This document shows, in pieces, positions 8,308-19,114 of a stretch of DNA of 64,000 nt. How positions within the stretch are numbered: position 1 is the first letter of the stretch; each line of letters starts with the position of its first letter. Source of the stretch: CALFML01 sp044222245 (GTDB lineage Bacteria; Myxococcota_A; Polyangia; Palsa-1104; JAEUJZ01); contig JBGANQ010000001.1 of assembly GCA_044222245.1 (NCBI GenBank), positions 1-64,000 of the forward strand, read 5' to 3'. Under the pieces are notes generated by a model that saw nothing but the letters and a program-made list of their open reading frames with translations, did no database searches and was not told the origin of the DNA. The position numbers were made by a program, and so were the translations under genes.

Positions 8308-9603
8308 TCACTGCACGAAATCGGCCATCTGCATGATGGGTAGCAGGATCGACATCACCACAAAGCCGACCGAGCCGCCCATGCCGAGGATCATCAGCGG
8401 CTCGAGCAGCGTCGTCAGCCGCGCGATCTGCATGTCGACCTCGAGGTCATAGTCGGTGGCCACGTTCTCGAGCATCTGCTCGAGCTGGCCGCTGCGCTCG
8501 CCGACGGCGATCATGTGGCAGACGATCACCGGGAACTCGCCCGAGCGGCGCAGCGGCTGGGCGATCGACTCGCCCTCGCGGATCGACTCGCGCGCCTCCT
8601 CGACGACCTTGGTGAGCACGGCGTTGCCGAGCACGTTCTTGACGATCTCCATCGCCCGCAACAGCTGCACGCCCGAGGCGAGCATCGTCGACAGCGTCTT
8701 GGCGAAGCGGCTCACCGCGACCTTGCGGGCGAGGTCCCCGAACACCGGCAGCTTGAGGACGAAGCGATCCCACTTGAAGCGCCCCTCGGGGGTGCGCAGC
8801 CAGCGCTGGAACAGGAGCACACCGACCACGATAACCAGCGCGAGCAGCCACAGGTAGTCGGTGACCAGGGTGCTGGCGAAGATGAGCAGCTGGGTGTTGA
8901 TCGGCAGCGCCCGCCCGGTGTCGGCAAAGATCGCCGTCACCTTGGGCACCACCGTGGTCATCAGCATGATCAGGATGCCGCCGCCGATGACGCTCATGAT
9001 GAGCGGGTAGAACAGCGCCGAGACGACCTTGCCGCGCAGGCGGTTCTGCGCCTCGAGGAACGACGCCAGGCGAAACAGCACCGCCTCCAGGTTGCCGGCT
9101 GCCTCGCCGGCCGCCACCAGGTGCACGTACAGGTCGCCGAAGAAGCGCGGGTGCCGCGCCAGCGCCCCCGACAGCGACACGCCTTCATTGACCTGCACCT
9201 TGAGGTCGGAAAGCACGCGCTTGAGCCCCGGGCGCTCGGCCTGCTCGATGAGCGCGGTCAGGCACTCGGCCAGCTGCACCCCGGCGCGCAGCATCGAGGC
9301 GAGCTGCCGCGTCATGATCGCGATGAGCTGCGGGTTGGCGTCGCCGCGCACCGCCAGCCAGCCGCGGATGCGCCCCGGCGACAGCATGGAGAGCAGCGCG
9401 TCGCCAAAGTCCTCGGCCGGCGCCGCGGCCACCCCACCGGGTATGCTGCCGCCGCCCTTGGGAGTCGCCGCCTCCTTGACCTCGGTGATGAGGATGCCGT
9501 CGCGGCGCAGGTTCTGGCGCAGGGTGCGCGGGCTGTCGGCGTCCTTGATGCCGCCGACCGGCTTGCCCTTGCTGTCAAAGCCCTTGTACTGAAAGACCGG
9601 CAT
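8308..9603 (-). CDS. gspF: Type II secretion inner-membrane platform protein GspF
   Basis: 431 aa polytopic membrane protein with two T2SF repeats (about residues 95-220 and 295-420) and three hydrophobic helices, near residues 200-230, 245-270 and 400-425. The N-terminus MPVFQYKGFDSKGKPVGGI is the classic GspF/PilC opening. Residues 50-80 contain a short low-complexity Gly/Ala insert. GspF forms the core of the assembly platform on which GspE drives pseudopilin addition. It lies 12 nt after gspE and 49 nt before gspG. Confidence 0.93.
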   Translation of the reverse strand: MPVFQYKGFDSKGKPVGGIKDADSPRTLRQNLRRDGILITEVKEAATPKGGGSIPGGVAAAPAEDFGDALLSMLSPGRIRGWLAVRGDANPQLIAIMTRQLASMLRAGVQLAECLTALIEQAERPGLKRVLSDLKVQVNEGVSLSGALARHPRFFGDLYVHLVAAGEAAGNLEAVLFRLASFLEAQNRLRGKVVSALFYPLIMSVIGGGILIMLMTTVVPKVTAIFADTGRALPINTQLLIFASTLVTDYLWLLALVIVVGVLLFQRWLRTPEGRFKWDRFVLKLPVFGDLARKVAVSRFAKTLSTMLASGVQLLRAMEIVKNVLGNAVLTKVVEEARESIREGESIAQPLRRSGEFPVIVCHMIAVGERSGQLEQMLENVATDYDLEVDMQIARLTTLLEPLMILGMGGSVGFVVMSILLPIMQMADFVQ

Positions 9604-9615
9604 GGCGAGGCCCCT

Positions 9616-11604
<1,989 letters not shown>

Positions 11605-11614
11605 GACGGCTTCC

Positions 11615-14148
11615 TTACTGCGGCGGCGCCCCGGGCGGCGGCGGGGTCGGGGTCGGAGTCGCCGCCGGTCGGCCCGGCGCGCCGACGCTCGGCGGCGGCG
11701 GCAGCGGCGGCGCCGAGATCGGCCCGCTCGGCAGGCGCGGCGGCAGCTCGATCGGCCCGGCGTCGATGACCTCGCGGTTGAGCGACTGATCGGCGGCCCG
11801 CAGCTCGACCATCTCGCGCTCGGCCTCGACGGCGGTGCGGTTGATCTCCTCCAGCGCCCCGCGCTTGCGGGTGTAGTCGATCGGGCCGACCACGTCGCGG
11901 TCGTCGCTAAATGACGCGTAGGCCTCGATGAACTCGCGGCGCTCGCGGGTCTTGCGCTCGAAGATCCGCTGCAGGTCCGACGGGTCGTTGATGATGTACG
12001 GGGTCAGGATGATGAGCAGCATCTGCTTGACCGTCTCTTTGTGCCGGGTCTTAAACAGATAGCCGAGGATCGGGATGTCGCCCAGGATCGGGATCTTGGT
12101 CACCGACTCCGAGATGCTGTCCTTCATAATGCCGCCAAGCACCACCGGCTGCTGGTCGCGCACCACCGCCACCGTCTTCAGGGTCCGCTTGTTGGTCGCC
12201 GGCCCGAGGTTGTTGTAGTTGGCGGCCAGGACGTCGCTTATCTCGTTGTCGATCTCCAGCCGCACGTAGTCGCTGGCGTTGACGTGGGGGGTGATCTCCA
12301 GCTTGAGCTGCACGTCCTGCCGCTGCACCGACTGCAGCGGCGTGAGGTTGGACAGGCCGCTGGCGCCCAGCTGCGGGATGCCGCTGATGGCGCTGGGGAA
12401 GGGCAGGTTCTGGCCGACGGTGATCGTCGCCTTCTCGTTGTCGGTGGTGAGGATGTTGGGGACCTGCATGATGTTGACGTCGTTGTTGGTCTGCATCGCC
12501 TGAATGATGAGACCAAACTGCGGCGGCAGCGTCGCCCCGGCGGTCGAGGCCTGGCCAAAGATGGCAGAGTTGGTAAACGACGGACCGATGACGCCGCCGA
12601 CCAGGCCCGGCAGCGACAGGAGGCTCAGCGGGCTCAGCGAGTTGAGGGTGCCGCTCTTGAGACCACCGACGGCGATCCCGCCAAGGCCGGGGATCTCGGC
12701 GCCGCCGTGGTAGGACAGCCCAAGGTCGCGCGCCTTGGACAGGTTGACCTCCATGACCGCGGCCTCGATGAACACCTGGCGGCGCGGGATGTCCAGGCGC
12801 CGGATGACGTCGCGCACGACCAGGTAGTCCTTGCTGCCGGCGTGACCTTGACCTCATCCTGGAACAGCCCGGCCGCTTGCTGGCCGCCGCTGCTCGAGGG
12901 CTGCGAGGGCGGACGGCCGCGGCCGCCGGCGCCGCTGCGGCTGCCGCCGCCGCCGACCACGGTGACGATGCCCGACAGCACGCCGGCGATGTCATCGGCG
13001 TTGGCGTTCTCCAGCGCGTAGACGTGGATGCGATCGCCGCTGGAGGTGCCGCCCTGCGACTCCAGGCGCTTGATGAGGGCGAACACCCGCTGGTAGGTCC
13101 GCTCGGATGACACGACGATCAGCGAGTTGGTGCGGTCATCGGGGAAGATCTGGCTTATCGAGTCGTCGCCCGAGCCGATGAGCGAAGGTGGCGCCGAGCC
13201 GTCGCTGCTGCCGGCCAGCGGGACGTTGATCGGGGCCCGCTTGGGCTGGCCAGGGGTGGCCGCCTTGCCGACGTTGAACACCTGCTGCAGCATCTGCGCC
13301 ACCTCGGTGGCGACGATGTTGCGCAGGCGGATGACCCAGATCTTCTCGCCGGTCATCGCCACGTCCAGGGCCCGCACCACCTCTTCCATGCGGCGGATGT
13401 TCGAGGCCAGATCGGTGATGACCAGGGTGTTGGTGGTGCTATACGGCGTGATGTCGCCGTCGCGGCCCTTGAGGCGGCTCAAGACCTGGACCACTTCGTC
13501 GGTGGTGATGTACTTGAGGCGCAGAAGGCGCGTCACATACTGCTCGGTGCGCGGCACCGCCTCGCCGGGGTTGATGACCGGGATGGACGACTCGCGGGCG
13601 TGATTGGACTCGATGATCTTGAGCACCCGGCCGTCGGGCTGCACGGTCAGGCCCATCGCCTCCAGCGCCGAGAGGAAGATGCGGTACGCCTCGCCAGCGG
13701 TGACCAGCTGCGGGGCGATGATGGTGACCTTGGTCTGGCGGATGTTGGCCGGCAGGATGAACGGCCGGCACGAGATCGACTTGATCCAGCCGACGAGCTC
13801 GAGCAGCTCGGTCTCCGGCTTGAGGGTGATGCCGACCTTCTTGTCGGCCGGAAAGGCGCGACACTCGGTGAACTCTTTCTCCCCTGGCAGCGGCAGATCA
13901 TCGACCGAGGTGCCGCCCGCGGCGCCGGCCGCCTTGGCCGCCCCCGCCGTCCCGCCCGCCGGCGCGGCCGGCGTGTTGGCCGCCAGCGCGGTCCCACCAA
14001 AGGGTCCGGCGACGCGGACCTGGCGTCCGGCGTCCGGGGTGCCCGCCTTGCCGGTCTGGCCGAGCGCCGGGCTCCCCAGGCCTACGGTCGCGAGCAGAAA
14101 CGCAGTCGCCGTGACAGCCGAAATGGTCTTTTGGAACTTCATCATCAC
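11615..14148 (-). CDS. gspD: Type II secretion outer-membrane secretin GspD, interrupted by a frameshift
   Basis: The secretin is split over two frames. Codons from 14148 to 12841 encode a signal peptide (FLLATVGLGSPALG), an N0 domain (about 95-165) and N1-N3 repeats; reading then breaks at 12839-12841, after DEVKVT. The other frame picks up with GSKDYLVVRDVIRRLDIPRR and continues through the secretin domain (VPILGDIPILGYLF) to 11615. One extra base at the break restores a continuous protein of about 844 aa. All other gsp genes are intact, so a base-calling or assembly error is the likeliest cause; a true null mutation is the alternative. The C-terminus is Pro-rich. Starts GTG-ATG-ATG, 9 nt after gspC. 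Confidence 0.9.
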
Positions 14149-14157
14149 TTGTATCCG

Positions 14158-15078
14158 TCACCGAATCTGGTAGTCGAGGGTAATGTTCTCGTTCCGCCGC
14201 TCGAGCATCACGGTCAGGTGCGAGGCACTCTTGAGCTTGGTATAGGCCTCCAGGGCCTTGTCCGGCGTCGACATGTCCAGGCCGTTGATCGCCTTGATCA
14301 GGTCGGCGTTCTGCATGCCAATCTTGGCAAACATCGAGCCCGGCCGGATGGCATACAGCTTGAACCCGTTGGGCTTGCCGTCCTTGATCGACGGGACGAA
14401 GCGGGCGCTGGTCGCCAGCGCCGTGGTGTTGGCCAGCACCTTGTCGATGAGGCTCTTGTCGACCTCGCAGTTGGAGCCGCTGCAGCGCACGCCCTTGTCG
14501 ATGTCCTTCTCCAGGCCGGTCGTCTCGCCGGGCATCGGCTCGGCGGCGGCGACCACCGGCGGCGGCGGCGGGGCGTTGCTCTCGTCGAGGTACTCGATGC
14601 GCTTGCCGACGACGAAATAGACCCGCCCTTCGACCACCTGGGCGACGATGGCGCCGCCCTGGGGCAGGGCGTCGCCGCGCTTGTAGATTTTCACCGCCTT
14701 GCGCTCGTCGGCGTTGTCGCGCACCACCGCCATCGACCAGTCAAAGTCGTTGGGCGAGACCATGGTCGCCAGAAGCTGCATGTTCAGGCTGCTGCGCTGC
14801 GGCGTGGTGTCAACGGGCCCCGCGTCCTGCTTCTCGGGCGTGAGGACCAGCGGCGCGCAGGTGCTGCAGAAAATATTGCGGTCGAGGATCGACTCGATGT
14901 CTTTGCTGCGCTGCGGCGGCGAGGCCACCTGGGTGCTGACCTCGCGCCGCGGCATCTGCGGCCCATCGCCGGACAGCACCGTCGAGACCAGCACGCTGGC
15001 GGCGGCGCGCCCGACCAGGATCGCGCACAGGGCGATCCCTACCAGATTGAACACCCACAGATATTTCTTGAGCATCAT
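14158..15078 (-). CDS. gspC: Type II secretion protein GspC
   Basis: 306 aa inner-membrane protein linking the platform to the GspD secretin. One membrane helix is near the N-terminus (about 7-30, LWVFNLVGIALCAILVG). It is followed by a periplasmic homology-region domain (about 90-165, LNMQLLATMVS, VKIYKRGDALPQGG) and a C-terminal PDZ domain (about 215-300: GFKLYAIRPGSMFAKIG, ALEAYTKL, LTVMLERRN). Two cysteines near residue 70 (CSTC) and two near 195-202 could form disulphides. It is the first gene of the operon; the 192 bp upstream hold a pair of near-palindromes. Confidence 0.92.
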   Translation of the reverse strand: MMLKKYLWVFNLVGIALCAILVGRAAASVLVSTVLSGDGPQMPRREVSTQVASPPQRSKDIESILDRNIFCSTCAPLVLTPEKQDAGPVDTTPQRSSLNMQLLATMVSPNDFDWSMAVVRDNADERKAVKIYKRGDALPQGGAIVAQVVEGRVYFVVGKRIEYLDESNAPPPPPVVAAAEPMPGETTGLEKDIDKGVRCSGSNCEVDKSLIDKVLANTTALATSARFVPSIKDGKPNGFKLYAIRPGSMFAKIGMQNADLIKAINGLDMSTPDKALEAYTKLKSASHLTVMLERRNENITLDYQIR

Positions 15079-15207
15079 TTCCGTGACTCCGCACGCAAGA
15101 ACGATGCAATCACGGTGCCAGCTTCGATAGAACCTGCCATCGGCTGCGGTCGCGCCAGGTTATCGAGCCCCAGCCCGCCTCGCCGCCCGCGCCACCGCAA
15201 GTCTGCC

Positions 15208-15263
15208 TGACAAATTGGCAAAAGCAGCAGCTGCGGTCGCGCCCCCCGCTTGCCAAATTGGCA
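15208..15263. promoter_or_regulatory. Pair of TGNCAAATTGGCA near-palindromes upstream of gspC
   Basis: Two 13-bp sites, at 15208-15220 (TGACAAATTGGCA) and 15251-15263 (TGCCAAATTGGCA), differ at one base and are near-perfect inverted repeats. Their centres are 43 bp apart, close to four helical turns. They lie between the end of the nagZ-like gene and the start of gspC, where an operator for the secretion operon would be expected. No clear -35/-10 pair was recognised, so operator function is inference. Confidence 0.35.
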
Positions 15264-15270
15264 GCCGCGC

Positions 15271-16398
15271 TCATTCACCTGCAGAGTCCGGCAGCCCCTG
15301 CACGAGGCGGTCGCGCAGGCGCTGGTGCTGCGGCTCGGGCAGGCCGCGCAGCGCCGCCAGGTCGGGGCGGCACCAGCCGAGCGTCTGACGGAAGGCGCGC
15401 AGGCGGGCGGCGCTCTGGGCGATGCGGGCCCGGACCTCGGGGTCGCGGGCGGCGGCCGCTTGCAGCGCCGCCTCGGCGCGCTGCAGCCGGTCGGCGTCGC
15501 GACAGAAGAGAAAGGCGTCGCAGCCGGCGAGCAGCGCCGCCACCACGACCTCGCTGTCGTCGGGCAGGCCGAGGTGGGCGGCGGTCACCGCGCTCATGTC
15601 GAGGTCATCCGAGACGATCACCCCGCCAAAGCCGAGCTCCTCGCGCAAGATCCCGGTCAGCCAGCGCTGCGACAGGGTGGCCGGCCGGCTGTCCACCGCC
15701 GGGTAGACCACATGGGCGGTCATCAGCATGCCGATCCCGGCGCGCACCGCCTCGACGAAGGGGACAAGCTCGACCGCGCGCAGCGTCGCCTCGTCGCGCG
15801 GCACCACCGGCAGCGTCAGGTGCGAGTCGGTGGCGGTGTCGCCGTGCCCGGGGAAGTGCTTGCCGCAGCCGCGCAGGCCGCCGGCCGCCTCCAGGCCGCG
15901 CAGGAACGCCAGCGCCCGCGCGCTCACCGCCGCCGCCGTCTCACCGAAGGCGCGATCGCCGATGATCGGGTTCTGCGGGTTGGAGTTGACGTCGAGCACC
16001 GGGGCAAAGTTGACGTTGAGCCCGAGCGCCGCAAGCTCCGCCGCCATGGCGCGACCGACCTGCTCGGCGACCGCCGGCGGCTGGGCGCGCAGGCGCTCCA
16101 TGGGCGGCCACACGGTGAGCGGCGCCTTGAGCCGCTGCACCCGCCCGCCCTCGTGGTCGATAGCGAGGATCGGCGGCAGCGCCTGCAGCTGCGGCTGCGT
16201 CGGCTGGTAGGCCGCGGCGGTGGCGCGCAGGAACTCGGCGGTGGCCAGCGGATCGCCGGGGGAGCTGAAGTTGCGGCTGAAAAAGACCAGGCCGGCGAAG
16301 TCGCCGCGGGCAAACCGCTGGCGCAGCTCGGGGGGGAGCTCGGGGCCGGGAAAGCCGACGATGAACAGCTCGCTGGGCGCGGCGGCGGGGCTGCTCAT
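15271..16398 (-). CDS. nagZ: Beta-N-acetylhexosaminidase, glycoside hydrolase family 3 (NagZ-like)
   Basis: 375 aa from the ATG at 16398, chosen because GGAGG lies 7 nt upstream; an upstream in-frame extension is arginine-rich and unlikely. A GH3 TIM barrel: GLVFFSRN near the N-terminus, AIDHEGGRVQRL, the conserved KHFPGHGDT loop (about 179-187) with its His general acid/base, TAHVVYPAVD, and the nucleophile Asp in VIVSDDLDM (about 255). NagZ removes N-acetylglucosamine from anhydro-muropeptides in peptidoglycan recycling. No signal peptide is visible, which fits a cytoplasmic enzyme. The gene is transcribed toward gspC and could be co-transcribed with it, with 192 bp between them. Confidence 0.88.
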   Translation of the reverse strand: MSSPAAAPSELFIVGFPGPELPPELRQRFARGDFAGLVFFSRNFSSPGDPLATAEFLRATAAAYQPTQPQLQALPPILAIDHEGGRVQRLKAPLTVWPPMERLRAQPPAVAEQVGRAMAAELAALGLNVNFAPVLDVNSNPQNPIIGDRAFGETAAAVSARALAFLRGLEAAGGLRGCGKHFPGHGDTATDSHLTLPVVPRDEATLRAVELVPFVEAVRAGIGMLMTAHVVYPAVDSRPATLSQRWLTGILREELGFGGVIVSDDLDMSAVTAAHLGLPDDSEVVVAALLAGCDAFLFCRDADRLQRAEAALQAAAARDPEVRARIAQSAARLRAFRQTLGWCRPDLAALRGLPEPQHQRLRDRLVQGLPDSAGE

Positions 16399-16616
16399 CG
16401 CCGCCTCCGGGGGCGGGCGCCGGCAGCGGCCCGGTCGCAGCGGACTGCCCGCGCAGCTCGCGGCAGACCTGGGGATTCGACGCGGCATTGCCGTTGCATA
16501 AGCGGCAGCTTACTGCAAAACCCCGCCCCCAGGAAAACCCGCGGCCAAGTCGCGCCGGCCCAGAACGCAGGGCACCCCCGTGACACGAGCGCCGCGACAG
16601 GCTAAAGAAGGACCCC

Positions 16617-17237
16617 ATGATGAACACACGGCGGAAGGTCCCGCGGGCGGCGCTCTGGCTGAGCGTGGCCGCCGGTCTGGGCAGCGGCGGGGCTCTGGCG
16701 ATGGGCGGCGGCAGCGCGGCGGCGTGGGCCCAGCCGCAAGCCGAGCCCGGGCCGGGCACTGCGCAGAGCGCACCGGGCGAGCCGACGGCGGCGCCGCTCT
16801 TTGACGCCCAGATCCTCGATCTGGACGACAAGCCAGTGTCGCTGCGGGCGATGCAAGGCCGGGTCGTGATCGTGCTGCACCAGGATCGCTACTCCAGCGA
16901 CCAGAACCAGGGGTTCAAGGATCGCCTCGGCGAGCTGGTGCTGCGGCACCCGCAGCAGCTCCAGCTTGTCGCGCTAGCCGACGCCGGTGGCTATAACTTC
17001 TGGCCGGCCCGGCGCTACGTCAAAGACGCGCTGCGGCCGCTGCGCGAGCTCGGCGGGGCGCTGGTCGCCTGCGACTGGAAGGGGGCGGTGCAGAAGAGCT
17101 ACCGCATCCCGGCCCGCCAGAGCGCGGTGTTCGTCGTCGGTAAGGACGGCGCGCTGCAGGTCCTCAAAAAAGGTGTGCTCGGCACCAGCGAGGCAGCGGC
17201 GCTGCTCCGCCAGATCGAGAAGCTGGCGCTCGACTGA
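16617..17237 (+). CDS. Secreted thioredoxin-fold (redoxin-like) protein with a single cysteine
   Basis: 206 aa with a signal peptide (LWLSVAAGLGSGGALAMGGG, probable cleavage after AWAQ). The mature part reads as a redoxin fold: FDAQILDLDDKPVSLRAMQGRVVIVLHQD, then SAVFVVGKDGALQVLKKG and a C-terminal helix. The CxxC or peroxidatic cysteine expected after the second strand is missing; the only visible Cys is in VACDWKG. It therefore probably lacks redox activity of the usual kind. An AAGAAGGA ribosome-binding site precedes ATG-ATG. Its stop overlaps the start of the desaturase gene by one base (TGATG), so the two are made together. Confidence 0.7.
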   Translation: MMNTRRKVPRAALWLSVAAGLGSGGALAMGGGSAAAWAQPQAEPGPGTAQSAPGEPTAAPLFDAQILDLDDKPVSLRAMQGRVVIVLHQDRYSSDQNQGFKDRLGELVLRHPQQLQLVALADAGGYNFWPARRYVKDALRPLRELGGALVACDWKGAVQKSYRIPARQSAVFVVGKDGALQVLKKGVLGTSEAAALLRQIEKLALD

Positions 17238-18793
17238 TGGCGGGGGTGGTGGGGCGCACCGGCGGCTCGGCGATCATCGTCGGCGGCGGCATCGGCGGCC
17301 TGGCGACCGCGGTGCGCCTGCTCGCTGCCGGCCACGTGGTGACGGTGCTGGAGCGCGCCGCCGCACCCGGCGGCAAGATGCGCCAGCTCACGGTCGGCGG
17401 CCAGGTCTTCGATGGCGGACCGAGCGTGCTCACCATGCCCGCGGTGCTGGAAGAGCTGTGCGCCGTCGCCGGGGTCCGCCGCGCCGACCTTGTCACCCTG
17501 GAGCCGCTCCTGCCGCTGTGCCGTCACTTCTTCGCCGACGGCACGGTGCTCGACCTGTTTGCCGATGAGCCGGTCGCCCCGGGCAGCCCGCCCGCCGCTG
17601 CCTGGGCGCGCTCGACCGCCGAGGTCCAGCGCGTGCTTGGGGGGCGCGCCGGCGAGCAGTTCAGCCGCTTCCGCGAGCACGCGGCCCTCATCTACCGCAC
17701 CGTCGAGCAGCCCTTCATGCGGCGGCCGGTGCCGAGTAACCCCCTGGCGCTGCCGTTCACCTACACCCTGGGCGACCTTTTGCGCATGCGGCACCTGGAC
17801 GCCCGGCGCTCGCTGTGGCAGGCCCTGACGGCGCAGTTTGACGACGAGCGGCTGCGCGTGCTGCTGGCGCGCTACGCCACCTACTCGGGCGCCGATCCGT
17901 TCCAGGCGCCGGCGACCTTGAGCGTCATCGCCCACGTCGAGATGGCGCTCGGCGTATACGCGGTGGTCGGCGGGATGTACCAGATCGCGGCGGCGCTGGC
18001 GCAGCTCATCGCCCGCCTTGGCGGCACGCTGCGCTGCGGCGCCGAGGTCGAGCGCATCGAGCTCGATGCCCGCGAGTCGCGGGCGCTGGCCGTGCACGCC
18101 GGCGGCGAGCGCCTTTGTGCCGATGACATCGTCGTCAACTGTGACGTCGCCCAGCTCTACGAGCGGCTGTGCGCCGGCACCCGCCTGGCCGCCCGCCACG
18201 GGCCGCGCATCGCCGCGCTGCCCCCATCGCTGTCGGCCTACCTGAACCTCATCGTGACCGCCGACGCGGCGCAGCTGCCGCTGCGTCACCACAACGTCTT
18301 TTTCTCGTCCGACTACGCGCGGGAGTTCCAGGAGCTGCGCGACCGCCCGCCGAGCGACCCGACGGTCTACCTGTGCAACCCCGACTGGCAGCAAGCGGCG
18401 CAGCGCTGGTTCTTTCTGACCAACGCCCCGCCACAGCCGCCGGCGCTGACCCCCGACGCGCCGGCCAGCGCCGCCTGGAGCCCCGCGCAGAAAGTCGCCT
18501 GCAGGGCCCGGGTGGGCGAGAAGCTGGCCCAGCACGGGATCGACCTGGCCCGTCACAGCCGCGCCGAGCAGGAGGTCACCCCCCGCGACTTCGCGGCGCT
18601 GTTCCCGTCTAGTCGCGGGGCCCTGTACGGCGCCGCCGCCAGCTCGCGCCTGGCCGCCTTCAAGCGCCCGCCTAACCGCGTCCCGGGCGTGCGCAACCTC
18701 TACTGCGTCGGCGGCAGCACCCACCCCGGCGCCGGCGTGCCGATGGTCATGCTCTCCGCCCAGCTGGTCGCCCAAATGATCCTCGACGGCTGA
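17237..18793 (+). CDS. FAD-dependent phytoene desaturase-family oxidoreductase (CrtI/CrtD-like)
   Basis: 518 aa. N-terminal Rossmann dinucleotide-binding motif AIIVGGGIGGLATAVRLLAAG (split about 12-32) with the distal acidic ERAAAPGGKM, then FDGGPSVLTMP, a CrtI-family signature. The C-terminus has the second flavin motif NLYCVGGSTHPGAGVPMV, as in carotenoid desaturases and isomerases. CrtI-family enzymes dehydrogenate C40 or C30 carotenoids; CrtD-type members act on hydroxylated or methoxylated carotenoids. The substrate cannot be told from sequence, and no other crt gene is in the window. Coupled to the upstream redoxin-like gene. The stop codon falls inside a 14-bp tandem repeat. Confidence 0.82.
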   Translation: MAGVVGRTGGSAIIVGGGIGGLATAVRLLAAGHVVTVLERAAAPGGKMRQLTVGGQVFDGGPSVLTMPAVLEELCAVAGVRRADLVTLEPLLPLCRHFFADGTVLDLFADEPVAPGSPPAAAWARSTAEVQRVLGGRAGEQFSRFREHAALIYRTVEQPFMRRPVPSNPLALPFTYTLGDLLRMRHLDARRSLWQALTAQFDDERLRVLLARYATYSGADPFQAPATLSVIAHVEMALGVYAVVGGMYQIAAALAQLIARLGGTLRCGAEVERIELDARESRALAVHAGGERLCADDIVVNCDVAQLYERLCAGTRLAARHGPRIAALPPSLSAYLNLIVTADAAQLPLRHHNVFFSSDYAREFQELRDRPPSDPTVYLCNPDWQQAAQRWFFLTNAPPQPPALTPDAPASAAWSPAQKVACRARVGEKLAQHGIDLARHSRAEQEVTPRDFAALFPSSRGALYGAAASSRLAAFKRPPNRVPGVRNLYCVGGSTHPGAGVPMVMLSAQLVAQMILDG

Positions 18794-18822
18794 TCCTCGA
18801 CGGCTGATCCTCGACGGCTGAT
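18777..18822. repeat. 14-bp tandem repeat at the 3' end of the desaturase gene
   Basis: Three exact copies of TGATCCTCGACGGC (18777-18790, 18791-18804, 18805-18818) plus a fragment. The first copy encodes the last residues of the desaturase and the second copy supplies its TGA stop. Confidence 0.92.
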
Positions 18823-19114
18823 CCCCCTTCGCGCCGCCCGCTAATCCACAGCGGAAGCGCGCAGAGCCTGTGCAGGCGAGCCATGTCCGCAGGCCGCAAG
18901 GGTCGCCGCTAGCAGGCAGTAGCAAAAATACTCCGCGACCCGAGTTCGGGTCCGGCCATGCTCGCGGATCAGAGGCTGCTGCGGGCGCTCAAACCCGGGC
19001 TTTGGCCGCTCGCTACGTTTTGCCGCAGCCTGCTAGAGGCGCATACACATTGGCTCGCCGCAGGTCCGGCCCGCCGCAGCGAGGTCCGTTCCCGGCTCTC
19101 CCGGCCGTCCGCCC
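18794..19114. other. Convergent intergenic region with tandem repeat and conserved element
   Basis: 321 bp between two convergent genes. It holds the rest of the 14-bp repeat and one copy of the two-copy intergenic element described separately. No credible coding region was seen; the short open frames here have no ribosome-binding site or family resemblance. Confidence 0.7.
18928..19037 (-). repeat. Intergenic conserved-end element, copy B
   Basis: Read on the minus strand, it begins CTAGCAGGCTGCGGCAAAA, continues CGTAGCGAGCGGCC, has a variable middle, and ends GGCCGGACCCGAACTCGGG followed by TCGCGGAGTA. Both ends match copy A at 50092-50187 with only a few changes. The 3' part contains a perfect hairpin (GACCCG, 4-nt loop, CGGGTC at 18937-18952). 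It sits just downstream of the glycosyltransferase gene in the same orientation. Function unknown: structured 3'UTR, terminator-like element or small repeat family are all possible. Confidence 0.75.

Noticed and set aside
18937..18952. Hairpin GACCCG / CGGGTC as a terminator for the glycosyltransferase gene
   Set aside because: The only T run is about 8 nt away from the stem; the hairpin is better treated as part of the two-copy element.
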